In this document: piece after piece, positions 15,333-23,544 of the stretch
Position numbering within the stretch: position 1 is the stretch's first letter
How the letters are laid out: the number at the start of each line of letters is the position of its first letter
NCBI GenBank assembly: GCA_903874895.1
Contig: CAIQUG010000064.1
Span: 1-55,231, forward strand
Length of the DNA stretch: 55,231 bases
Direction: 5' to 3'
DNA from: an uncultured Caulobacterales bacterium
Lineage (GTDB): Bacteria > Pseudomonadota > Alphaproteobacteria > Caulobacterales > Caulobacteraceae
Position numbers and translations under genes: made by a program
Notes under the pieces: generated by a model
The model's database searches: none
What the model saw: the letters and a program-made list of their open reading frames with translations, nothing else
Told to the model about the DNA's origin: nothing

Positions 15333-16640
15333 ATGATCCCTCGCTATGCCCGTCCGCAGGCCGTCGCCATCTGGTCGCCCGAAACCCGTTACCGCATCTG
15401 GTTCGAGATCGAGGCCCACGCCGCCGACGCCATGGCCGAGCTGGGGGTGATCCCGAAGGAGGCTGCCGCCGCCATCTGGGAAAAGGGCGCCAACGCCACC
15501 TTCGATCCTGACCGCATCGACGAGATCGAGCGGACCACCAAGCACGACGTGATCGCCTTCCTCACGCACGTTTCCGAGATCGTCGGGCCGGAGGCGCGCT
15601 TCCTGCACCAGGGCATGACCTCCTCCGACGTGCTGGACACCTGCCTGGCCGTGCAGTTGACCCGGGCCGCCGACCTGCTGATGGAGGACGTGGAGCTGGT
15701 CCTGGCCGCCCTCAAGCGCCGGGCGGAGGAACATCGCTTCACCGCCTGCACCGGTCGCAGCCACGGCATCCATGCCGAGCCCACCACCTTCGGCCTGAAG
15801 CTGGCAGGCCATTATGCAGAGTTCGTACGGGCCCGGGACCGGCTGGCCATGGCCCGCTACGAGGTCGCGACCTGTGCCATTTCCGGCGCCGTCGGCACCT
15901 TTGCCAATGTGGACCCCCGGGTGGAGCAGCACGTGGCCGACAAGCTGGGCCTGGCGGTGGAGCCGGTCTCGACCCAGGTGATCCCCCGGGACCGGCATGC
16001 GGCCTTCTTCGCGGCGCTGGCCGTGGTCGCCTCCTCGGTGGAGCGGCTGGCGGTCGAGATCCGCCACCTGCAGCGCACCGAGGTCCTGGAGGCAGAGGAA
16101 CCCTTCGATCCCGGCCAGAAGGGCTCGTCGGCCATGCCGCACAAGCGCAACCCGATCCTGACCGAGAACCTCACCGGTCTGGCGCGGCTGGTCCGCTCCG
16201 CCGTGATCCCGGCCCTCGAGAACGTGGCCCTTTGGCACGAGCGGGACATCAGCCACTCCTCCGTCGAGCGCGGCATTGCTCCGGACGCGACCATCCACCT
16301 GGACTTCGCGCTCCGTCGCCTGGCCAATGTGGTGGAGCGGCTGGTGATCTATCCGGAGAACATGCAGCGCAACCTCGACCGGCTGGGCGGGCTCGTGAAC
16401 TCCCAGCGCGTGCTGCTGGCCCTGACGCAGAAGGGCATGAGCCGCGAAGACGCCTATGCCCTGGTGCAGTCCAACGCCATGCGGGTCTGGCGGGGGGAGG
16501 GGCGGTTCCTCGACTTCCTGAAGGAGGACGCATCGGTGGCCGCCCTGCTGACCCCGCGGGAGATGGAGGCCCTGTTCGACTACGAGTACCACTTCAAGCA
16601 CGTGGACACGATCTTCGCCCGGGTGTTCGGCGAGGCCTGA
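15333..16640 (+). CDS. purB: Adenylosuccinate lyase
   Basis: This cytosolic enzyme acts twice in purine synthesis, splitting SAICAR to AICAR and adenylosuccinate to AMP with release of fumarate. The 435-residue protein begins MIPRYARPQ, the family's usual start; an in-frame ATG at 15318 would add five residues. Fumarase/aspartase-superfamily landmarks are TKHDVIAFLTHVSE, FLHQGMTSSDVLDTCLA (catalytic region), GRSHGIHAEPTTFGLK (catalytic histidine), and the flexible signature loop GSSAMPHKRNP with the catalytic serine. The open frame extending far upstream is chance. It is the second purine gene in the window but not linked in an operon to purL. Confidence 0.97.
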   Translation: MIPRYARPQAVAIWSPETRYRIWFEIEAHAADAMAELGVIPKEAAAAIWEKGANATFDPDRIDEIERTTKHDVIAFLTHVSEIVGPEARFLHQGMTSSDVLDTCLAVQLTRAADLLMEDVELVLAALKRRAEEHRFTACTGRSHGIHAEPTTFGLKLAGHYAEFVRARDRLAMARYEVATCAISGAVGTFANVDPRVEQHVADKLGLAVEPVSTQVIPRDRHAAFFAALAVVASSVERLAVEIRHLQRTEVLEAEEPFDPGQKGSSAMPHKRNPILTENLTGLARLVRSAVIPALENVALWHERDISHSSVERGIAPDATIHLDFALRRLANVVERLVIYPENMQRNLDRLGGLVNSQRVLLALTQKGMSREDAYALVQSNAMRVWRGEGRFLDFLKEDASVAALLTPREMEALFDYEYHFKHVDTIFARVFGEA

Positions 16641-16664
16641 GCTGCGCCGCGAGCCCCGGTGCGC

Positions 16665-17699
16665 CTAGTTTCCCAGTGTCCGCACGAAGAACGCCACGAC
16701 GTCCCGGTTGAAGGTCTCGTGGAAGGCCGCGCGGTCGAAGCCCGCCGGGCTTGGGCAGATCACCGGGGCGTTTCGGCGAAGCGCCGCGTTGCACGGGGGG
16801 AGGAAGTCGTAGTGGTCCGCGCCGGGCACGACATGATAGTCCGGTGCCGACGGCAGGGCGTCGCGCACCGCCTGGGCATAGTCCGGATGCGGCAGGACGT
16901 GGTCCTGCTCCGCCCGCCACAGCTGCACCGGCTGGGTCACCCCCGTCAGCCCTGACTTGCCGAAGGCGAAACCGACGGCCGGGGCGGCGGACACCACCGC
17001 GCGGATGCGGGTATCGTGGGTCCAGACCGGCTTCGCCCGGGCGATCGCATCGGCGGCCCCGGGAAAGCGTTTGATCAGCTGGCAGTCGTAGACGTCGGGG
17101 TGGGCCGTGCAGTGGGGCCCGATGGTCGAGAGGTCCGGCTCGCCCCCGGCGAGGGCCAGCACCGTGAACCCGCCGGCACTGAAGCCGAAAGCGCCGACCC
17201 GGCCGGGATCGATGGCGGCATGACCGCTCCAGCTGCCCAGCATGTAGTCCACCAGCAGCTTCAGCTGCCGGGGCCGTTCCGGCAGGTGAACCGCCCGGCT
17301 CTGGTCCCGCCAGTTGTCGCCGGTGTGCGTGAGGGCGGCGGCGACGAACCCTGCACGGGCCAGCGCCACCGCCGTATCCCAATGACCGCCGAAGCCGCCG
17401 CCGTTGCCGTGAGACATGACCACCAGGGGCAGGTGGTCGCCCCGGACCGGGGCATCCTTCGCCAGCTGGAGGGGATAGGCGCTCACATAGGTGACGGTCA
17501 GGGGGGCATCCGCCCCGACCGGGTACCAGACGCCCACCTCCACCGTGCCACCGGCCGGATCGGGCATCTGCAGCTCCTGATAGCCGACACCCGGATAGGC
17601 CGGAGGCGGGGCGGGATCGGCAGCCGCGGCGGCTCCCGCCAGCAGCAGGGCGATGAGGAAGATGAGCCAGGCAGGTGTTCGTGACATGGGATTGCTCAT
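16665..17699 (-). CDS. Secreted alpha/beta hydrolase (PAF-acetylhydrolase/dienelactone-like)
   Basis: This 344-residue protein has a cleavable signal peptide (hydrophobic LIFLIALLLAGAAAAA, cleavage near residue 26), so it is probably periplasmic or secreted. The alpha/beta hydrolase core has the oxyanion region PLVVMSHGNGGGFGGH, the nucleophile elbow GAFGFSAGGFTVL (G-F-S-A-G), and a late histidine in VVPGADHYDFLPPC as a candidate catalytic histidine. The layout resembles the predicted dienelactone hydrolases of the platelet-activating-factor acetylhydrolase type, which act on esters of small alcohols or oxidised lipids. It converges with purB and is divergent from the LytTR gene. The substrate is unknown. 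Confidence 0.85.
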   Translation of the reverse strand: MSNPMSRTPAWLIFLIALLLAGAAAAADPAPPPAYPGVGYQELQMPDPAGGTVEVGVWYPVGADAPLTVTYVSAYPLQLAKDAPVRGDHLPLVVMSHGNGGGFGGHWDTAVALARAGFVAAALTHTGDNWRDQSRAVHLPERPRQLKLLVDYMLGSWSGHAAIDPGRVGAFGFSAGGFTVLALAGGEPDLSTIGPHCTAHPDVYDCQLIKRFPGAADAIARAKPVWTHDTRIRAVVSAAPAVGFAFGKSGLTGVTQPVQLWRAEQDHVLPHPDYAQAVRDALPSAPDYHVVPGADHYDFLPPCNAALRRNAPVICPSPAGFDRAAFHETFNRDVVAFFVRTLGN

Positions 17700-17887
17700 G
17701 CGGAGGGTTGAGGTTCGAACTTGCTTGTCGACTGCGCAGGGGCCGGCTGGAACCCGGGACTTCGCGAACGGGCGAACGGGTTCGCGGATGGGCGAGGCGG
17801 TCCGGGACCTGGACCCGCAGGGCCTTCCCGCCCATTTTTGTGGAACCGTCTCCCGCCTTCCGCGGCGACTGGGCTATAAGCAGACCC

Positions 17888-18709
17888 ATGGACATGCCGG
17901 ACTGGATGGGACAGGGCAGGGAGTGGCGTCGCGAGATTGCGGCGGCACTGGCCGCCGGCCTGTTCGTCGGCGTGATCGGTCCATTCGGGACCTTCCTGTT
18001 CGGACCGACCTCGCTGCGAATCGCCTATTGGGCCTCTATGTTCGGCATCGGCCAGATGATGTTCGGAACCGGCATGCGCGCCATTGCCCACCTGGCCCGG
18101 CGGAGGGGATGGCCGGAAGTGCCGTTGCTGGTGCTGGCCAGCGCGGTCCTTGCCGGCCCGTTGAGCGCCCTGTGCGCAGTGGTCGACACGGGCCTGTGGC
18201 CACGGGCGGCCTATTACATGAGCCCCCTCGACTGGTACCTTCAGGTCCTGTTCGTCAGCGTGCCCCTCAACCTCATCCTGATCTGGCTTCGGCGGATATT
18301 GGCACAGCGGTCGGCGGTGGCAGCCGGACCGGCGGAGCCGACCCGGGTTCGTACCGGAGACCTTCGCGATCGGTTGCCGGCGCGTCTGGGAGACCGGATC
18401 GTCTGCCTGCAGATGGAGGATCACTATGTCCGGGTCCACACGGATCTCGGGTCCGAACTGGTCCTGACCCCGTTGAAGGAGGCTCTCGCCGCCCTACCGA
18501 GCGTGGAGGGCCTGCAGACCCACCGGTCCTGGTGGGTTGCGCGGGATGCAGTGCAGGACGTCGTCCGGACCGGTCGCAATGTGCGACTGCGGCTCGTCAA
18601 CGGGCTGGAAACCCCGGTGGCCCGGTCCGCCGTGGCGAAGCTGCGCGATGCCGGGTGGCTGGAGGCTGAGGACGGGTCTCCTGTGCAATCGCCCACGACC
18701 GGTGCATAA
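17888..18709 (+). CDS. Membrane-anchored LytTR DNA-binding regulator
   Basis: This 273-residue protein has four predicted membrane helices in residues 12-140 (for example AALAAGLFVGVIGPFGTFLF and VPLLVLASAVLAGPLSALCA) and a C-terminal LytTR domain at about 165-265. LytTR landmarks are DRIVCLQMEDHYVRVHT and THRSWWVARDAV. There is no receiver domain, so signalling must go through the membrane part, as in the membrane LytTR regulators common in Caulobacterales and Sphingomonadales. The start ATG 17888 is chosen because the open frame upstream lacks coding character. The SDR gene starts 8 bp after its stop and the GMC gene soon after, suggesting that it controls or is co-expressed with these oxidoreductases. 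Confidence 0.88.
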   Translation: MDMPDWMGQGREWRREIAAALAAGLFVGVIGPFGTFLFGPTSLRIAYWASMFGIGQMMFGTGMRAIAHLARRRGWPEVPLLVLASAVLAGPLSALCAVVDTGLWPRAAYYMSPLDWYLQVLFVSVPLNLILIWLRRILAQRSAVAAGPAEPTRVRTGDLRDRLPARLGDRIVCLQMEDHYVRVHTDLGSELVLTPLKEALAALPSVEGLQTHRSWWVARDAVQDVVRTGRNVRLRLVNGLETPVARSAVAKLRDAGWLEAEDGSPVQSPTTGA

Positions 18710-18716
18710 CAGCCCC

Positions 18717-19529
18717 ATGACCCTGTCGCCCCCCGCCCGTCCCCTCGCCCTCGTCACCGGGGCGTCGTCCGGCATGGGGGCGGCCTTTGCCCGACGGCTG
18801 GCTGCCCGGGGACATGACGTGGCCCTGGTCGCCCGACGCCGGGACCGACTGGAGGCGCTGGCGGCGGAACTGGACGCCGCCCACGGGGTGCGCTGCCTGG
18901 TCATCGCCCTCGACCTGTCCCTGGCCGATGCCCATGACCGGGTCCTGTCGGCGCTGGCCGGACGACCTGTCGCCGTGCTGGTGAACAATGCCGGCTACAG
19001 CCTCTCCGCCGCATATGCGGAGACCGACTGGCCCGCTCAGCGGGACTGCGTCATGACCCTGGTGATGGCGGTCTGCGCCCTGACCCATGCGGTGCTGCCG
19101 GGGATGCTGGCCGCCGGGCAGGGGCGGATCATCACCACCAGTTCGCTTCTGGCCCTGTCGCAGGGCGGGCCGGGACATACGGTCTATCCCGCGGCCAAGA
19201 GCTTCGTGCTGAAGTTCATGGTGTCCCTCCACGCCGAAGTGAAGGCCCGGGGCGTGCGGGTGACCTGCGTCCTGCCCGGCTCCACTTCAAGCGAGTTTCA
19301 GGCCGCCAACGGGACGGAGACGGCCATGCGCGGCATGCCACAGGCCTTCATCGCCTCCCCCGAACAGGTGGTGGACGCCGCGCTGGCCGCCAGCGACCGG
19401 GGGCAGCTGGTGGTCATTCCCGGCTGGTACAACCGGCTGGCCGCGCTCCTGTTCCGGGTGCTGCCGGACGGGCTGCAGCGCTGGGCCGCCGCCCGTGCGG
19501 CCGGGGCCTTTGCCGGCGGCAATACGTGA
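18717..19529 (+). CDS. Short-chain dehydrogenase/reductase
   Basis: This is a 270-residue classical SDR, an NAD(P)-dependent alcohol/ketone oxidoreductase. The nucleotide-binding motif TGASSGMG is at residues 14-21, NNAG near 88-91, the catalytic serine region ITTSSLLALS near 140, and the catalytic YPAAK (YxxxK) near 160. An RR pair after beta-strand 2 (ALVARRRDRL) suggests NADP preference. The sequence resembles the DltE/YqjQ-type SDRs that act on hydrophobic substrates. It starts 8 bp downstream of the LytTR gene and is followed after 26 bp by the GMC oxidoreductase, so the three are probably one operon in which two oxidoreductases act on related compounds. Confidence 0.93.
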   Translation: MTLSPPARPLALVTGASSGMGAAFARRLAARGHDVALVARRRDRLEALAAELDAAHGVRCLVIALDLSLADAHDRVLSALAGRPVAVLVNNAGYSLSAAYAETDWPAQRDCVMTLVMAVCALTHAVLPGMLAAGQGRIITTSSLLALSQGGPGHTVYPAAKSFVLKFMVSLHAEVKARGVRVTCVLPGSTSSEFQAANGTETAMRGMPQAFIASPEQVVDAALAASDRGQLVVIPGWYNRLAALLFRVLPDGLQRWAAARAAGAFAGGNT

Positions 19530-19555
19530 TCCTGGACGAAGACGGAGCCTGTGAC

Positions 19556-21121
19556 ATGCCTTCCCACTACGACGTGATCATCATCGGCTCCGGCGCCGGC
19601 GGCGGAACCCTGGCCCAGGCCCTGGCCGAGACCGGCAAGTCCATCCTGATCCTGGAGCGGGGGGAGGAACTGCCTGTGGAGGAGGACAACTGGTCCCCCT
19701 CTGCCGTTTTCATCCAGCGCAAGTACCGGACGCGGGAGACCTGGCTCGACAAGGCCGGCAAGCCGTTTATTCCGAACACGCACTATTGGGTCGGCGGCAA
19801 TACCAGCTTCTACGGCGCGGCCCTGATGCGGATGAAGACCCGGGACTTCGACGAGGTTGCCCACGCCGGCGGTGTGTCCCCGGCCTGGCCCATCGACTAC
19901 GACACCATCGCCCCCTGGTACCAGAAGGCCGAGGCCCTGTGGGAGGTGCACGGCACCCGGGGCATTGATCGCAACGACCGGCCCGATGATCCGCCCTATC
20001 CGTTCCCGGCCCTGGCCCATGACCCCGGCGTGCTGGAGTTGAAGGCCCATTTCGAGGGGCTGGGCTGGACGCCGTCGCCACTCCCTCTGGGCATCCGGCG
20101 CAACGACTTCGACCCTGCCTTGGCCCCCTGCGTCCGCTGCAAGACCTGTGGGGGCTATCCCTGCAAGGTGCTGGCCAAGGTGGATGCCCGCACGGCGGTC
20201 CTGGCCGCGGCCCGGGCCTGCGGGAATGTCACGCTTCTGACCGGCCGCCTGGCGACGCGGATCGAGACCGACGCTTCCGGGCGAGTGGCCACAGCCGTCC
20301 AGACCACCGGCGCGCATGGGGACGAGCGCTTCACCGGGGACATCATCGTCACCGCGGCGGGGGCTGCCAATTCCGCCGCCCTGTGGCTGAAGTCGGCCAC
20401 GGACCGGCACCCGAACGGGCTGGCCAACGGGTCTGACCAGGTGGGACGGAACTACATGTTCCATGCCACTTCGGCGGTGATCTCACTGGCGGTGGAACCG
20501 TTCGACGCCACCTTCCCCAAGACGTTGTGTGTCAACGACTTCTATTTCGGCGAGCCGGACGGGTCCTATGACTTCCCCATGGGCCAGATCCAGCTGCTGG
20601 AATACATGTCCGGTCAGACCTTGGAAGGTCAACTCTCCGACTGGCTGCCCCCCGCCCTGATCCCCGACGCCTTCTCCGATGCACTCGCACACCGGATGGT
20701 CAGCTTCCTGGCCATGTCCGAAGATCTTCCGCACCCGGAAAATCGCGTGACCGTGGAGCCGGACGGGAAGATCCGGCTGAGCTACACCTTCGGCGATCTG
20801 TCTGCCCACGACCGGCTGGTGAAACGCCTGCGCGACGGGCTCGACGGCTTCGTCACCCATCACCACGTCTTCTCCGGTCATCATTTCGAGGTGGACGAAC
20901 TTCTGCCCCTCTACGGCACGGCGCATCAGTGCGGCACCCTGCGCTTCGGCACCGATCCGGCGAGCTCCGTGCTCGACGTGAACTGCAAGGCGCACGAACT
21001 GGACAATCTGTATGCGGTGGATTCCAGCTTCTTCTGCTCGTCTTCGGCCGTAAACCCGACCCTGACCATCGTTGCCAATGCCTTGAGGGTGGCGGAGCAC
21101 TTGAAGGCCCGGCTCGCCTGA
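19556..21121 (+). CDS. GMC family FAD-dependent oxidoreductase
   Basis: This is a 521-residue flavoprotein of the glucose-methanol-choline family. The N-terminal dinucleotide-binding motif is VIIIGSGAGGGTLAQALAET, the FAD-ribose site is LILERGEE, and the GMC signature is WVGGNTSFYGAALMRM. The C-terminal catalytic region has FEVDELLPLYGTAHQCGTLR (histidine) and SSAVNPTLTIVANALRVAEH (asparagine). A cysteine cluster CVRCKTCGGYPC at about residues 190-202 is like that in the CNNC-containing GMC dehydrogenases of the cholesterol-oxidase/gluconate-dehydrogenase side. A GTG at 19526 overlaps the SDR stop, but the ATG at 19556 with GGAG upstream is preferred. No signal peptide is present. The electron acceptor and substrate are unknown. 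Confidence 0.92.
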   Translation: MPSHYDVIIIGSGAGGGTLAQALAETGKSILILERGEELPVEEDNWSPSAVFIQRKYRTRETWLDKAGKPFIPNTHYWVGGNTSFYGAALMRMKTRDFDEVAHAGGVSPAWPIDYDTIAPWYQKAEALWEVHGTRGIDRNDRPDDPPYPFPALAHDPGVLELKAHFEGLGWTPSPLPLGIRRNDFDPALAPCVRCKTCGGYPCKVLAKVDARTAVLAAARACGNVTLLTGRLATRIETDASGRVATAVQTTGAHGDERFTGDIIVTAAGAANSAALWLKSATDRHPNGLANGSDQVGRNYMFHATSAVISLAVEPFDATFPKTLCVNDFYFGEPDGSYDFPMGQIQLLEYMSGQTLEGQLSDWLPPALIPDAFSDALAHRMVSFLAMSEDLPHPENRVTVEPDGKIRLSYTFGDLSAHDRLVKRLRDGLDGFVTHHHVFSGHHFEVDELLPLYGTAHQCGTLRFGTDPASSVLDVNCKAHELDNLYAVDSSFFCSSSAVNPTLTIVANALRVAEHLKARLA

Positions 21122-21133
21122 CCGGCGACCGCG

Positions 21134-22630
21134 CTACTGCTGGGTGGTGTCGGCGGCCGCCTTCAGGGGTCCGAGCGCGGTGCCCCGGTGCGGATCCAGG
21201 CGGCGGGGTGTGCCGTTCGGGTTGACGCCATCGAGGGCCGCCGCCACCGGGTCGATCACCGCGCCCGGACCGCTGTGCACCCGATCGAGGTTGCGGGCCG
21301 GGTCATAGGGACGGGCATCCAGGCCGAGGCTCGCCACGTCCAGACGGCCCACCGCCGCCAGTAGGGCCGCGTCGGCCACGTAGGCGTCATGGCGGGCATT
21401 GGCCACGGACAGGTCCGCATCCCGCACGCCCTGCTCGGCCTGGACGAACTCGAACACGGTCCTCAGGCCGGCCCGGAACTCCTGCGTCACCCCCTCGAAG
21501 GCCAGGGCCGCTGCGTCCTTCTGTTCGAGGCTGGCGGACAGGCCGGACCGGGCGGCGAGGATCTGGTTCCAGGCCACGGACACGGACTGGATGGTGGCGC
21601 GCCGGGCCTGTTCCAGCGCCTGGCGGTCGGCATTGTCCTGCTCGAGGGCGGCCCGGATCTGGGAGCTGACCAGCCCGCCGGAGAACAGGGGCTGGCTGAC
21701 CGTGACCCCGGCCACCAGGGTGCTCTGGCTGTTGTTGTCCGGATAGGCGCCCAGCGCCGCCCCCTGGCTGAAGGACGCGCTGGCGGAGACGGTGGGCATG
21801 CGGGCAGCCCTGGCCTGCGCCACACGGGCGAGGTCCGACTGCTCCTTCAGGCTGGCGGACAGAAGCAGCGGATTGCGTACCTCGGCGGTGTCGAAGGCCT
21901 CGTCCAGGGTCCGGGGCGCACCGGGCAGGGGGGATTCCGGAGCCAGCGTGCCGGGGGCGCGTCCGATCACCGCCAGATAGGCGGCGCGGCTGCTCTTGAG
22001 CTGTCCGAGGGCCGCAGCCAGGGCCGCCCGGGCCTGGGCATGCTGGGCGCTCACCGTGGCCACGTCGGTGCGGGTCAGCTGGCCGACCTTGAAGCGGGCG
22101 CTGGTTTCGTCCAGCTGGGCCTTGATCACCTCCACATTGGCGCGGCGGATCTCGACGATCTCGGTATCCCGGCGCACGTCCACATAGGCACCGATGACCT
22201 GCTGAAGGACCGTCGCCTCCTGGGACCGAAGGGTCTCGCGCCCGGCCAGCACCTCCGCCTCTGCGGCACGGACCGCCGCGCTGACCCGCCCGCCAGTGTA
22301 GAGGGGCTGGGTCGCGGACAGGGTGGCCTGGGCGGTGCGGGAGGTCAGGGACGGGCCGGCACTGGGGGCATAGCGGTCGTAATAGGCCGTGGCCGAGACT
22401 CCGAGCGTCGGGCGATAGCCGGACAGGGCCTGGACATAGGTCTCGTCCAGGACCCGGAGCTGGGCCCGCTGCTGCTGCAGGGTGGGGTTGCTCTCATAGG
22501 CGAGGGCGAGGGCATCCTGCAGGGTCTCCGCGGCGGCGACCTGCGCCGATCCCAGGGCCAGGACCCCCGCCAACCAACCCCTTGCAAGCCAACCCCCTGC
22601 AAGCGAACCCAGTGTGTTGAAACCCCGCAT
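21134..22630 (-). CDS. TolC family outer-membrane channel protein
   Basis: This 498-residue protein has an N-terminal signal peptide and the TolC start of the mature protein (ETLQDALALAYESNPTLQQQ). The two homologous helical hairpin repeats are visible, including SGYRPTLGVSATAYYDRYAP and ATQPLYTGGRVSAAVRAAEA in the first half and VSQPLFSGGLVSSQIRAALE in the second. There is no lipobox cysteine, which separates it from the NodT lipoprotein at 2899-4353. TolC-type proteins serve type I secretion and multidrug efflux. No pump or adaptor gene is adjacent, so it may serve several systems as TolC does in E. coli. It converges with the GMC gene. Confidence 0.95.
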   Translation of the reverse strand: MRGFNTLGSLAGGWLARGWLAGVLALGSAQVAAAETLQDALALAYESNPTLQQQRAQLRVLDETYVQALSGYRPTLGVSATAYYDRYAPSAGPSLTSRTAQATLSATQPLYTGGRVSAAVRAAEAEVLAGRETLRSQEATVLQQVIGAYVDVRRDTEIVEIRRANVEVIKAQLDETSARFKVGQLTRTDVATVSAQHAQARAALAAALGQLKSSRAAYLAVIGRAPGTLAPESPLPGAPRTLDEAFDTAEVRNPLLLSASLKEQSDLARVAQARAARMPTVSASASFSQGAALGAYPDNNSQSTLVAGVTVSQPLFSGGLVSSQIRAALEQDNADRQALEQARRATIQSVSVAWNQILAARSGLSASLEQKDAAALAFEGVTQEFRAGLRTVFEFVQAEQGVRDADLSVANARHDAYVADAALLAAVGRLDVASLGLDARPYDPARNLDRVHSGPGAVIDPVAAALDGVNPNGTPRRLDPHRGTALGPLKAAADTTQQ

Positions 22631-22737
22631 GTCCCTTGCCTCCGTCCGGTCTTGTCCGACCTAGAGGCGGCCACCGGCGAAGACCAGTTAATGTTTGGAC
22701 AGGTTTGGCGGGGTCCGGTGCGGGTGCGCAGATGCGC

Positions 22738-23544
22738 TCAGGGATGCTCCCCCGCGGTGATCCGCCGGGCGATGTCGTCGAGGGCCGGCAGCAGGTCGGC
22801 CACGCTCTCCACCACATGGTGCGCGCCGGCGGCGGTCAGGGACGCGGCGGCGGCGGCCACGCGGGTCGCGCGATCCTGCGCGTCCAGGGCCTGATACGCC
22901 GCCAGACCGAGGCCGACGCCGTTGCCGGATCCGGACAGGCCGACCGTCCAGCACCCGGCCAGGCGACCCTCCTCGATGCCGACCTCGGCGTCGTCCACCT
23001 TCACGCAGGCGCTGGCGGGCCAGACGTCCAGGTCCACCATGGCCTTCCAGGCCATCAGCGGGGCGGGCCGACCCGACGGCGTCTCACCGGCACACACCAC
23101 CATGTCGGGCGCATAACCCTGTTCCGCCGCCCGGGGCAGGATGCCGGACATCATTTCCCGGGTGTATCCAGTGCCGGATCCGATCTTGACCCCCCGGCGG
23201 CGCAGTTCGGTCACCGTCTCGACAACGCCGGGGATCAGCACCGCATGGCGGGTGGCGGCGGCTTCCATCAGGGGCACCAGGGCCGCGTAGATCCGGTCAC
23301 GGTCGGCGATCGTCGGGGCGGCCCCCTTGGTGGCAGTCCAGCGGTCGGTCACCGGCGGATACTGGAGCAGGGCCCAGACGTGGTCCAGCTTGGCGCGGCC
23401 CATGTCCCGCCGGGCGTCGGCCGCGGACACCGGAACACCCTCCGCGGCGAAGGCGGCGACGAGGGCCTCGATCGGGGCGACACAGCCGAAGTCGACCATG
23501 GTGCCCGCCCAGTCGAAGATGACGGCCTTGACGGCATAGCTCAT
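22738..23544 (-). CDS. phnX: Phosphonoacetaldehyde hydrolase (phosphonatase)
   Basis: PhnX hydrolyses phosphonoacetaldehyde to acetaldehyde and phosphate, breaking the C-P bond. This 268-residue HAD-superfamily protein has the nucleophile motif VIFDWAGTMVDFG (first aspartate) and the cap-domain lysine in MGRAKLDHVWALL, which forms the Schiff base with the substrate and distinguishes PhnX from other HADs. Later come the HAD motif TGYTREMM and the acidic motif KVDDAEVGIEEG. The start at 23544 overlaps the stop of the FAD oxidoreductase gene (ATGA), so the two are coupled. No 2-aminoethylphosphonate aminotransferase PhnW is present; the FAD enzyme may provide the aldehyde instead. Confidence 0.96.
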   Translation of the reverse strand: MSYAVKAVIFDWAGTMVDFGCVAPIEALVAAFAAEGVPVSAADARRDMGRAKLDHVWALLQYPPVTDRWTATKGAAPTIADRDRIYAALVPLMEAAATRHAVLIPGVVETVTELRRRGVKIGSGTGYTREMMSGILPRAAEQGYAPDMVVCAGETPSGRPAPLMAWKAMVDLDVWPASACVKVDDAEVGIEEGRLAGCWTVGLSGSGNGVGLGLAAYQALDAQDRATRVAAAAASLTAAGAHHVVESVADLLPALDDIARRITAGEHP

